NCBI GenBank assembly: GCA_026874595.1
Contig: CM049306.1
Location: forward strand, 99,997,642 to 100,061,641
Direction of reading: 5' to 3'
DNA length: 64,000 nt
DNA from: Sipunculus nudus
Taxonomy: Eukaryota; Annelida; Sipuncula; Golfingiida; Sipunculidae
The notes below the pieces were generated by a model. That model was not told where the DNA came from. It saw nothing but the letters and a program-made list of their open reading frames with translations, and made no database searches. Of this stretch, positions 1 through 11,300 are shown one piece after another; positions within the stretch are counted from its first letter, which is position 1; each line of letters opens with the position of its first letter. Made by a program: the position numbers and the translations under genes.

Positions 1-337
1 ACTGCAATTATCTCACACTCTTCCGTGTCCGCTGGAACTATTTCTCTCTCCTCCCCTCGGCTCAAAAACACAGCCCCTATTTATACCTTTTCATCCGAAA
101 ATTCTAGAAACTTCTATTTCAAGAACAATCGAAAGAACCTAACAACACATAATACACACGCTCAAAGCACATTACAAGACACATGCTTATAGAGCGCGCC
201 CAGCCCAGAAAGTTCCAGATTTGCATGAGCGCTGTTTTTCTACCCGTCAGAGTTCAACCAATGCGGATTACACCGAGCCTGCAACACCCGGTCAGGCGAG
301 GTTGCTACAGCAACATAAGTAACAGACATCTGTAACA
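1..337 (-). repeat. LTR of the TGTTAC family, cut by window edge
   Basis: The minus-strand LTR start (TGTTAC) lies at 337 and the sequence runs leftwards out of the window. The stretch around 15-36 is the reverse complement of part of the solo LTR at 6190-7109 (near 6530-6550), which ties the two copies together. The four bases beyond the LTR start (338-341) are ATAT, the target seen at most other copies. Whether this is a solo LTR or the end of a full element cannot be told from this window. Confidence 0.8.
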
Positions 338-879
338 ATATCTGCTCGCGGGTTACCCGTGCAGCTTTTTTTATTTATTTATTTTTTTTTTTTCAGAAAG
401 AAGTTTTTGTACTGGGGAGAATATTCCAATATGGTTTGAAGGATTTGAACATTCTTGGTCTCAGGGTAGATAATCGAAATAAGAGGTTGCCTTAATTTGA
501 CCATCTCATGACATGAGACATTTTACAGATGTTTGTTTAATATAATTCCACACCGAAGGAAACCCTAGCTCCATCCCCCTCCAACCCAAGGTCCTTGGGG
601 CCCATACCATGTATTTCTCCTGACGTCTCAACTATAAAGGTATTCGAGCGAATATTGGGAGAAAAAATATATACTTTTGCTCACTCACATAAACGTGGGG
701 GAGAGGGAATGTCTCATACATCTGTCTCCAACTCCCATGTCTCGCATATTTTTTTTATACTGTTTTGTTTAAAAATATTCCATAAGCAAATAAAAGTCTG
801 TAGCTACTACAGGGCATAGTTCTGCGATTTTCAATAATTTAAATTGTTTTTGCCGACGCATGGGTTCATTACCGTTTGC
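338..879. other. intergenic, no gene seen
   Basis: Short A/T runs (around 368-392) and unremarkable AT-rich sequence. Short open frames here lack any recognisable domain. Confidence 0.6.
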
Positions 880-1245
880 GTGTGTGTGTGTGTTTACAAG
901 ATAATTCATGCAATTATGAACGGAATTCCATGACGTTTTCAGGGAACCTCGGGAATGGGGGAATGGCCACAGAAGAATCGATTAGATTTTGATGTGGGTT
1001 CGAATAATGTTCCCGTTCCAGGGAGGACTTATCTTCACAAATGTTCAGTCACAGATGCCCAATTGAACATGGAATTATGGACCGAATGAGTGAAGGCAAA
1101 CACTTGTTGGAGGAACATATGCAACAATGAACCTGGAAATATGTGAAGGTGAGTGAATTAAATGACGGGTTGTGCATATCCCAAATTAAGGACCGCCCAA
1201 ATGGCGGACGCCTGCATGCGTGAGAATGCATATCTCTAGTTGACA
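880..1245 (+). repeat. dispersed repeat A, copy 1
   Basis: This stretch aligns by eye with 15450-15775 in the same orientation. Shared landmarks are a 'catgcaattatgaacg'-like segment, an 'agaatcgat' segment followed by a 'tttggtgtgaac'-like segment, a 'gaatatgggccgaataag'-like segment and a 'tggcggacgcctgcat' segment near the right end. It carries a short (GT)n run near 880. No coding potential or clear terminal repeats are visible, so the class is unknown; it may be part of a longer decayed element. Confidence 0.65.
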
Positions 1246-2755
1246 AATATATTTATTTACTCAACGACGTGTTGTCTTGTTCTTTTAGATCCATGTGATG
1301 TAGTCCATTAGTTGTCCCTACTTCCTATGTTACACCTGTTGGACGGACGGGACGAATAGGGCCCACTGATGAACTACATGCCATAGAAGAGATATCTTTT
1401 TAACATAACAGAGGTAGCTTGATGTGTTATCTACTATGGACCGTCTCAAAACCCTTGTCTTGTTTTTTTGAAGAATCTATATATTAATAGCGTAAGATAA
1501 TTTTTGTGACTTTTCCGTATCTTCTTTGATACAACCTTACAGATTGCCGTGATTGTCAACATACATATGCTCCGGGTTTGTCGATGAGATTTCACCCTTT
1601 TTTTATTTGCAATATTTGGGTATTACATGCATTATTAATAATTTTTATATTTGCTACTCTGTGGGCGCCTCTTTTCTTTGTGTCTTCCGGCCTGGTAATA
1701 AAATGGCCATAGAGTCTGTGTTTGCCAGACAGTTTTACTCCGGGAGCCCTATCTGGGGTTTTCGTATATTTCGCGGTTACGAAATAACCCCCATCGGCGA
1801 TCCCTTCTCTAAAGGGAGGTCTTTGATAGAATTGTTTTGCAGGCCTTCCTGTGACCGGGGATCGCACGGAGGGGGATTCTTCCTGCGACCCCCTCACATG
1901 ACCTGATATGCTTGAGTGCACATCTACTGGGTCGCAGAAATACTATACGTTCCATTAGCTCCGCTGTGCTCAACTATTCGCAACACTAACCGTCGCAAAA
2001 AAAAAAAACCGCGACTGCCAGTCAAGTTTGGCCACCGGGCGCTGCTGTCTCTGGGGAATTCCCCCCTGCGTTATATTTAACCAATCACATTGAAGGCATG
2101 AACAGCACAATTGCAAGTTTTTCGAGGTGCCGTTTGATTTACACTGCGGTCAAAGTGCTTGGTGACACAGATTTTTTCCACCGCCCGTTAGAATACACAC
2201 GATGCAATTGTCACCTTTCAAAAAAGTATCTCTACTTACTTGCTTTTTTATTATATTGTTGATCAGTTTCTCATGTCACATGGTACATGTGTAGGTGACT
2301 ATTTATCAAAGACCTCGACCACACGTTAGGCACAGGCTTGGGGCGACCGTGTGCGACTATATGCTGTTCCGAAACATGTTCCCAACGCAATTCCGAAAGA
2401 TTTTTTATCCACAACACCATTCATATAATATGTCTATGGTTGTGTGTGTTGTTTGTCAGACAACAATGACGTCACAAACACGTCACAATGGTCGATCGCG
2501 TATGACCGTCAATTGACTGACGCCATCAGCTTACCTGTTTTTTTTTATGATCAGTTCTCCGGCGATGAAAAGTCGTAAACCCTGTAAATTTTAAACGCCC
2601 GCATCAAACATTTTTATTTTGATTTTCAATAAAAACTTTCCAATTTCGAGCTGCTGCCGCTCCGACATTTCTTTCAAGAAGATAAAACCATACAATTTCC
2701 TTTGTTTTGTAGTGCTTTTACTTATTTAGCAAAATAAAACTGTTATTTTCATGCT
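1246..2755. other. intergenic, no gene seen
   Basis: Contains overlapping open frames of about 110 codons on both strands at 1553-1921. They have no recognisable domain and their composition does not favour either strand. An A run lies at 1997-2008. I see no convincing exon. Confidence 0.5.
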
Positions 2756-2894
2756 TTTCCCTTATCATATGACATTTTTATCGAAACATACCAAAAAAAT
2801 TAAAATAAAAAAAGCGCCCGCCCGCATTGATTTCTGAAAAAAAGTGCCTGAGAACCATACCTTTTTTTATTTTGGCCTAAGGCATCACATTTTA
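2756..2894 (+). repeat. dispersed repeat B, copy 1
   Basis: About 140 bp that match the reverse complement of 21846-21990 nearly base for base: a 'ttatcgaaacata' segment, an A-rich tract, a 'cgcccgcccgcattgattt' segment, a 'gtgcctgagaaccatacc' segment, a T run and 'ttttggcctaa'. Such high similarity between two unlinked copies points to a recently active non-autonomous element. A related 'cgcccgcatcaaac' motif occurs just upstream at about 2597. Its class is unknown. Confidence 0.75.
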
Positions 2895-4197
2895 CACTGG
2901 CCGTCGGCGGAATAGTTCCTGCAACCTTTGGACCAGAAAGGTTTATACTGCTTTACTTGTATGAAAAATTATTACCGAACAAAAAAACATGCGGACACGG
3001 GTACTCGGACGGACTATAAAAAAAATGGACGATAACATTTTGACGTCAACTTTGTATATTGCCAGACCGATCTGGTTTGAGAACTTCAAATAAGGCCGTC
3101 AATGAGATACCGCAGTCCTATAGACTGATGTGTCATATTTTAATTTTATTATGTGGTGTAACTGAATTGTATGCGGCGATAACCAGGATCCTGGATACCG
3201 CCGCATAAAAAGCTTCAGAGTAAACTGGAGAACTTGAAACCTTGTCGGGAAAATAATCGTGTAAAATCAAATATTGCCTTTATGACAAGGAAACTTAAGT
3301 AATCTAAGGAAGAAATAGTACTTTATTCAAATGGCCAAGACATTCAGCTAAATATTATGTTTTTGTTTGTAAACAAGACTCACTTTTAAAACTTTACAAC
3401 ATTTGAGGTTGAAACTGTCTCAGAATCTGAAACAATGAACTGCGTGACCTTTGCTCGCTGAGCCAACACGGCCCGTTACCACTGGTTACACTGGTGGTGG
3501 CTGCCGGCCAGCCGTGGCTGGGGGAGGGGGGGGGGGGACCCAGAGCAGTCATGGTTCCCCCTTGTATCACCGTTTTTAAGGACAATAAATTCTTCTAATC
3601 AATGTTAAAGTGGACAAACACTATCGTAAGTGGTATGTTATATGCGCATTTGAGAAGAATATCTTTATTTCATGACGAATACGACATTTTTAGACGAAAT
3701 ATAAGAATTAATTGTCATGTGGAATGTCTCCAGTTTTCTCAAATCATTTTCTACTGCTCTCGCACAGCGAAGCGTAGTAAGAGAGCACGAGAGCTAGGGC
3801 TATATGTGGTGTTGAAACAGGATAGAATATTACTTTGGTACAAGGAAATCGCCATGCTTTTATCTTCTTTTACTGAGGAAAAGAGGATGCATGAGAAGTG
3901 CAGGTTATCAGTAATATAAAGTTATTACGAAAAAAAACTGGCAGACAGGGGCATTTCAACTGGTCCTTGCTGCTTGATTCGATTTTATACACATTTACCC
4001 CCCCCCCTTCAATAAAAAATAAATAAAACTTTTCTGCGAAATAAGGACTTTTTCGGATACGGGATGGGTGAATACAAAGTCCTCGGTTGTATTGTTGAAT
4101 TCTGTCTAACTTTAAGGCCTACATCAAGGTTCACTGCACAAGATTTGTGTGTATACATAACCGTTTGTGACGGATTATACAAATTTAAAATGTATAT
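2895..4197. other. intergenic, no gene seen
   Basis: Contains a G-rich stretch at about 3520-3538 and a C run at about 4000-4008. The short open frames have no recognisable protein. Confidence 0.5.
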
Positions 4198-4390
4198 TGT
4201 TACGGAACCTAATATAAACAGATCACGTATGCATGATGAACACAAATTTTGCAATGGAGATAAAAACAAATCAGATTCTGTAACACTAGACAGCGTGAAA
4301 TGTCTAGAAGAAATAAAGAAGTCAGTGTTTTTTTGTTAACAAGTAACTATAATTCATTCTTAAAACAACCCTAACATTACAATACATTTA
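4198..4390 (-). repeat. truncated LTR of the TGTTAC family (U5/R end)
   Basis: The minus-strand 3' end of the LTR is intact at 4198 (plus-strand reading TGTTACGGAACC). Similarity to the solo LTR at 55610-56505, in the same orientation, continues through the 'gcaatggagataaaaacaaa', 'agtcagtg' and 'gttaacaa' segments and stops near 4390. The rest of the LTR is missing. ATAT at 4194-4197 abuts the LTR end. Confidence 0.8.
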
Positions 4391-4809
4391 AAAAGACAAA
4401 AGATAAAAAGTCACAGACTCACTCCAAACTTTTTGCCAAAAAAAAATATATTTTTCAGGGGCCATATTATATAGATGCTTAAACCATAAAAAAAACATAT
4501 ACTGACAAACAGACTGAAAGACTGTAAAAATACAACTAGTTGCCACTTTCAAGATAAGAGATTAATATTTAAAGCAAGTTGGATCGTTCGGTTCACAGAG
4601 TAAGTAAAGGGGGGGGGGGGGGGGGGGGCAGGGGTTGCCCTCTTTAATATTATCAGAATTCATTAATGCTCAAAGCATATATTATTATTAAAATAAACAA
4701 AACACCACTCAACTAAATTAACAAAAGCAATTTACAAGATGGATGTAATTTTCATCCCATTGTTAGAAAAATTCCAACGTTCTTCTTTATTTGATTCGAG
4801 GAAAAATTG
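4391..4809. repeat. AT-rich spacer with a 20-G homopolymer
   Basis: An uninterrupted G run occupies about 4609-4628. Nothing else is recognisable in this interval. Confidence 0.6.
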
Positions 4810-6118
4810 CTAGGAGTAAACGACCTTGCAACGATATTGGCGCTGCACTGTTGGTAGTGGTTTAACTCTGTAACGTGCTGGCTGTCATTAACATGTTTTG
4901 GTGGTAGTATGACATCTGATCTCATGTATACATGGTCGGACTGAGCATTTTATTGACTTATAGCTAAGCATGATAGTTATTGCTAGAAATACCATTAAAT
5001 CACAACATATCTAATTCATACCTCGTCCCGTTGTTGGTTAATTTTGTACACTATTCAAAACATAAATACCACTTGGTGATGTTGCATTTATATACATGAT
5101 CGGACAGAATATTGGATAATGCAAGTCTCAAAAACATGCCCAGTTTAAAATGTTGTGTGGCGTTGGTCTTATAAACATGGATTTATACCGTTGCGTTGTT
5201 TTGTCTTATTTAAAATCACGGTTAAACTCTGGCGTGGTGTTTGTCTTATAAACATATCCTGGTTTAATTTAAGCGTGCTGTTGATCCTATCGTGGTTTAA
5301 TTGTAGGTGGTGTTGGTTTTATTATCATGTTTTGACAAGTGCGTGGTGTTAGTCTTGTCAAGACTCGACTGTGGCGTGGTCCTGATCTTTTAAACGTGTC
5401 ATGATTTAAATTTAGCGTGGTGTTGATCTTATATCAAATCCTGGTATTGCGTGGTGTTGGTCAAACGTGGTTTGATTGTGGCGTGGTCATGATTGATGGC
5501 ATCATGTTTTTGGTCTTGTAAAAATTGTTTGGCCGGTATGGTATTACCGTGGCGAAGGTTGTTGTTCTCATAATTATGGTCTAACTGTGGGGGTGTTGTT
5601 AGTCGTTTAACCATGTGTTGATTGTAGGTAGGTGTTGGCCGTATAACCATGGTTTGAATGTGGGGTTGTTGGCCGTACAACCATGGTTTGGCTGTGGGGC
5701 GGTTTTGGCCGTATAACGATGGTTTGACTGTGGGGTGGTGTTGGCCGTATAACCATGGTTTGGCTGTGGGGCGGTGTTGGCTGTATAATGCATGGTTTGA
5801 CTGTGCGATGGTGTTGGCCGTATAACCATGGTGTGACTGTGGGGCGGTGTTGGCCGTATAACCATGGTTTGACTGTGGGATGGTGTTGGCCGTATAACCA
5901 CGGTTTGACTGTTGGGTGGTGTTGGCCGTATAACCATTGTTTGACTGGGAAGCGGTGTTGGCCGTATAACCATGGTCTAACTGTGGAGTGGCGTGGTTCG
6001 TATAACCATGTTTAATTGTTGCGTTGTGTTGGTCTTACAAATATGGTTAAACTGTGGCATTGTGTTGGTATATAAACGAGGTTTGAATTTGGCGTGACTT
6101 TGATCTTATTTTAACATG

Positions 6119-6120
<2 letters not shown>
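4810..6120. repeat. 36-bp minisatellite with eroded flanks
   Basis: From about 5600 to 6030 a unit close to 'GGCCGTATAACCATGGTTTG...GTGGGGTGGTGTT' recurs. The 'gtataa' mark falls at 5711, 5747, 5783, 5820, 5856, 5892, 5928, 5964 and 6000, giving a 36-bp period. Left of 5600 the same motif ('ggtgttggtcttataaac', 'gtttaattgtgg') continues in increasingly diverged form to about 4810. Because 36 is a multiple of three, long open frames appear on both strands, including a 124-codon minus-strand frame (5599-5973) of 12-residue repeats; these are a by-product of the array. Confidence 0.85.

Positions 6121-6189
<69 letters not shown>
6121..6189. repeat. (TA)n microsatellite
   Basis: Near-pure TA dinucleotides with one TG interruption around 6175. 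The solo LTR at 6190 is inserted directly at its right edge, and a shorter TA/TG tract resumes after the LTR at about 7110-7140. Confidence 0.95.
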
Positions 6190-7109
6190 TGTTACGGGTG
6201 TCTCTTTTATGGCGAGCTGTTGACATTCTGATTCGTGTTAGGCAGGCCCTGGTTTATTGTGCGCAAGAGTGATACCTATGTCTGTTAGGCAAGCATTATC
6301 CGTTGCCATGGGGGACACGCGAGCCGGGCGGGCCCACGTTTGGGGTCTGATGTGTAGATATGCAGCGTTCGTGCTAATCTGGAATTTTCTGGGCTGTTCG
6401 CTCTCTATGAGCGCGTGTCTTGTTGTGTTTTTTAGATTGTTCAGGAAATGGAAAGTTCCGGGCTTGAGGTGAAAAAGTTATAAATTAGGGGCTGTGTTTA
6501 GAGCCGAGAGGAGGAAGGAGAGAAAAATCCAGCGGACACGGAAGAGTGTGAGTCAGTTTATGGACCTTTCCGATAATTGCAGAACTTATAGATCTTCTTC
6601 GAAATTCGTAACGGATTTTATACAGTCTTCAGTTTGCCTTTCGGACTATTACCAGAACTTTACTTTTGGATTACAACAGATTGATTTTGGTATTGAATTG
6701 TACTATTATTTTCTGAGGAGATTTATGTGAACTGTTCATCTGGATTATATGTTTTGAAGGACTTATTGAGCTGTGACAGTGGTGGTATCCAGAAAAGCTT
6801 AGGATCCGGACACTCTGATACTGTACACTTACACTTACCGTTTATTATACTGTGTAATTGTATTGATTTACTGTTATACTGTTGTTATACTGTGTAATTG
6901 TATTGATTAAGTGTATTTTAATGTTAGGGTTGTTTTAAGAATAAATCTTAATTTTTTGTTAACAAAAAAAAAAAAACACTGACTTCTTTATTCATTCCCC
7001 TAGACATTTTACGCTGCCTATTGTTACAGAATCTGATTTTTATTTATCTCCGTAACAAAATATATGCTCGTCAAGACTACGTGATCTGTTGTTATTAGGT
7101 TTCGTTACA
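6190..7109 (+). repeat. full-length solo LTR (TGTTAC family)
   Basis: A 920-bp LTR beginning TGTTACGGGTGTC and ending GTTACA, a one-base variant of the family end GTAACA. Inside are a TATA-like TATAAA at 6479-6484, an AATAAA poly(A) signal at 6940-6945 and an oligo(A) stretch at about 6963. ATAT flanks both sides (6186-6189 and 7110-7113), consistent with a 4-bp target duplication, although the TA-rich context makes this ambiguous. No internal coding region is attached, so it is a solo LTR. A 78-codon open frame at 6494-6730 is leader sequence, not a gene. Confidence 0.85.
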
Positions 7110-7156
7110 ATATTTATTTATGTGTGTATATATATATATAGTCAAGTATTAATTTT

Positions 7157-8368
7157 TTAGCTCAGCTGACTGTAAGTCATCTGAGCTATAGGGATCACCT
7201 TTTGTGCGTTGTCCGTCCGGGCGTCTGTCCGTTATTAGGGCGCAAATCGTAACCGCTGGACCTGGAATCTTCTTACTTAACATTCTGAGAGACCTATGAA
7301 AAGTCTCCATGGAAACCAGAAATTAGGTCCTAGTTACCCAAATGCTTTGAGCTATGGGGCCCCAAAGTACCCCCCAGAATAGTAAAAAAATTCATAAAAA
7401 ACTTCAATATCTGATTAACTACATCACTGATGGTCATGATTTTTGGCATACATATTGATCATGAGATGTTCCATCAGTTCCTGCAGACTGTTGGCGCCAC
7501 CTGTATTTTTCGATTTTTTACGAATTTTTTTCTCTATTTTTGAGACCTTTAAAAATGTGGACATCTGTTAACAGGGCACAAATCGTAAAGACTGGACCTA
7601 GAATCTTCATTCTTGACATTCTCAGAGACCTATGAAAAGTCTCCATGGAAACCAGAAATTAGGTCTCTGTTACCCATATCCTTTGAGCTATGGGGACCCG
7701 AAGTACCCCCAGAATAGTGAAAAATTTCATACAAAAACTTCAATATCTCATTAAATGCATCACTGATGGTCATGATTTTTGGCATACATATTGATCATGA
7801 GATGTTTCATCAGTTTCTGCAAACTGGTGGCACCACCTGTATTTTTTTGATTTTTTTACGAATTTTTTTCTCTATTTTTGAGACCTTTAAAGATGTGGTT
7901 ATCTGTCAACAGGGTACAAATTGTATTAACTGGACCTAGAATCTTCATTCTTGTCATGCAAGGAGGCCCATGAAAAGTGTCTGTGGAAACCTGAAATTAG
8001 GTCTCTGTTTTCCATATCCTTCAAGCTATAGGACTCCAAAGTATCCCTCAGAAAAATGGAAAATCTGATACAAAAGCTGAAGTATCTGAACAACTAATCC
8101 AGAGACCACCATGCTTCTTTGCATGGATATTGACCATTAAGTGTTTTATTAGTTTCTGCAGACCGGTGGAGCCACCTGTATTTTTTTTTAAGTTTACGCA
8201 TTTTTTCTCTATTTTTGAGATATATTAATACAGACACAATCTCAGCCTGTTGGTTAACCTGTTTGATGCTTCAGTTCAATGGTTATACACTACCATTCGG
8301 ATGATAAAATTTTCTTTTGCAAATCTCTTCCCTGTCGGCTGAGTGTCATGACCCATGGGTCACTTGTT
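7157..8368 (+). repeat. dispersed element with three ~337-bp tandem units
   Basis: The element starts with 'ttagctcagctgactgtaag' and ends near 'gacccatgggtcacttgtta'. Between lie three diverged tandem units whose 'g(c/t)(a/g)caaat(c/t)gta' starts fall at about 7240, 7576 and 7914, a period near 337 bp. Each unit contains 'cctatgaaaagt', 'gatggtcatgatttttggca' in units 1 and 2, and a palindrome-like core related to GGTGGCGCCACC (7490-7501, about 7826-7837 and 8165-8176). There is no coding capacity and no obvious terminal inverted repeat. It resembles widespread repeats I associate with bivalve genomes; the family name cannot be confirmed here. Confidence 0.75.
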
Positions 8369-11300
8369 AATAATATATTCTACAATAACATGCTTACTAT
8401 TCCGTCATAATAGGTTTAAGCTGTGACATAGACTTAATTATTCCTCTCAGTATATTCACATACCCTTATACCATCAGGCAAAATAGAAACTAAACTCTAA
8501 TGCATTTACGAGTGCAATTGCATTTTATCACATCTCCATTTATATAGAATATTTTCATTTGCTTTTAAATGGGCCGTGTCGCAGTTTTTTAAATAATCGT
8601 CCTAAATGGTTATTAGATTCTAAATCGAACGTGAAAGTAAAAGGGTCGTTAGTTTTTAAATCAGTCAATATATAATTATTAGTATCCTAACATTTCGACA
8701 TTTTTGTGTTCTCTTGTAACTAAATGGATTTTCCAGAAGCCTAACAATTAAAATTGTGCAAAATTTTCCAAGCGTGGAGCACTAGCATGTTCGTATTGGA
8801 AAGTGCGTGTGATCTTTTGTTCAGTATCGGCAGGGAAAGCCGCGGTCACCCGACCGGAAGTCCGGGTGTTTTGTTACTAGGTGCTGAAGTCGAACCCATC
8901 AAAGCAACATGAATGGAATCAGAAAAAATGGAAAGCGTAGTTTTGTCGTCATGTTCGCTAAAGTAAATGTTTGCTCTTTGTGACTGCATGGGAAAGGGAA
9001 TATATGAGTGTGCCGGGTGCTTTGAAACAGGTCCTAAAAAACCTGCTCCATTCATATTGCATGATATATGCCTGAAGCGGTTACTCTTACTGACTCAGAA
9101 TGCTGCTGTATTCTTATACACTAATTGCCACTCTGTCAGGACCATTATGGACGGACAGCGGCGATTTCTTTATTAATTCAGTTCTTCACGGTTCATATAG
9201 AACATGATGGATTCCTCTAATGAACCGTGATAGTTCAAAGATTAAAAAGATTTTTAATGATTTATCATACAACACTTGAGAAATTAAGCAAATTGGTGCC
9301 CGATTTCAGCTGTTACACCCTGACCGACTCCCCAGTACTTATCCACGCATGGCCAGGCATCACTGGGGTTTGTTGAGTAAAATGAACAACGCACACCTAT
9401 CCATTCTTGTGGAATAACCGCCCAACCAACCACAAACGTCTTCACCATCCGTCATTTGTGGGTTCTTACTTGGCGACCCTTTTATTCACATCATTCGGCC
9501 ATCTGCGACGAAGCACCAGACGCCATTCACCGTTTTCACGTATTTATGAAATGCCCGAGCTGTAGTGAAGATTCAATTTTTTTCTCCATCCTGTTAATCT
9601 TCCTTCTGTACAGTCGGGGAGCACTTGGGTGTCATATTCAACTTGCCGAGCTGCTTTACCATTTTCTCCATAGCACCGTACTTATGAGCTCTGAAAAATT
9701 GAAACTGAAAATTCGTGACACCTCCAACATAAATCTATACCTGGCAATGGTCCCATCATGTTAAAACAGAGTTTGAACTGGAAGCCCAGTCGGAAACAAA
9801 AACTAAAACACTGAGCAACCGATGAAAAAGCAACAAATGTTACCGATGTATAAAAAACACCCACGGGACAGCAGAATGGGCTAAATGCGTGTTATCCATT
9901 TGACAAGTCTGCTTATAACAAGCCAAATGCACATAACAACATGAGTTATGTTCAGTGTACAGGGTAGCTTATAAATTATTCGCTAACAATGTCTCTTGAT
10001 GCATGAGTTGTATTTTCCATGAAATCTGTGTCACCAGGGCATGCCGGGGCGGTGGGTGGATATAGTTAACGTTGTCAACTGATGTGATTCAATGTATTTT
10101 GTGGACGGTTAGAGGATTTAGGACAATTACTTGTACGCTTCATTCCATTTATTAATACACTTGGCCAATCGGTACCGGTTAGTGCATTGCGCTATTGTGC
10201 TCAGCTGTCGTTGGACCTTTTAAGTAATTTTGTGATTGATGTGACAATGGCGGCAGAACCCATGGTCACGTGAGATGTCGTCTGCAAGAGATCTTGCATG
10301 GATTGTATTAATACGGATTTTATTAAGACGTGTCTTGTTAAAGTTGAAGGACAGGTAAAATGCAGACCTAATTACCAAGAGGGAAAGTCAATTAAAACAC
10401 CTATGCAAGTCAAAGAAAAGAAATCTGCAATTACACAGTTTTTTTATTCCGGTAAAACCTTGTTGTGAATTCCTGTTGCAAGTATGTCTGGTGGGCCGTG
10501 TGGCTTGTATTGCTTTTTAATTACATGAAAAATTGGCCAGACAGAATCCAGACTTATCACCAAATAACTGGAGCAGAAGACGAGAAAGAAATAGACTCGA
10601 CCGGTTTCCTGGGAATTTAATGTATTCCGACATTTCCAGATTGGGTACATGTACATTAAGATTGGTCCACTCAGTTACGAGACATATCATGAACTTTGAA
10701 ACAATCATTTTTGGACCTACAAAGAGAATAACATAGTATCTAAATAAGGCCTGACGCATAGTAGGGCAATCTTTGTCTCCATCTGAACCTATAAATCAAA
10801 ACTTGATGTCGGACATTAGTGAGACTCATATAGCCATGACAACATGACACTCAGGCCTTAGGAAATAAACTGACGGGCCTGGAGTAAAGATGCGAGTCAA
10901 GACAGAACGCCCATTCTAAGGAACGGATCAAAATATTTGCTGTCTGGAATTATCCGGCATCACATGCTTATATGGTCGTATTATATGTGCTTAATATCGA
11001 AGAAAAATATTGTTACACAAAAATAATTACATTTATTACCTCCTTTTACTGGGGCACCGATTCACGTGAAGCGGTTCTTCTGGTTCAAATGTGAAAGTGA
11101 CATGGCGGGGTCGTGTATGTAAAATTGGAATTCGGAAGCCAAATAAGTAAAGCAGTTTAAGGCATCTACAAAATGCTAACGCTTCAATAAAGTTTTTTTT
11201 CGATTGAATAAGATCTGTACTATCATTCGGTGAAGAATCATAGATATCCATTCTGTAATCTGAAAGTCATGGAGATTTTGTGCTCGGATGCCATCTCGGA

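Noticed and set aside
1553-1921. Overlapping frames of about 110 codons on both strands
   Set aside because: Both strands are open over the same bases with no protein similarity that I recognise.
5599-5973. 124-codon minus-strand frame of 12-residue repeats
   Set aside because: It is a reading of the 36-bp minisatellite; other frames on both strands are also open there because 36 is a multiple of three.
6494-6730. 78-codon frame in the solo LTR
   Set aside because: It lies in the R region downstream of the TATA-like box and is not preserved in the other LTR copies.
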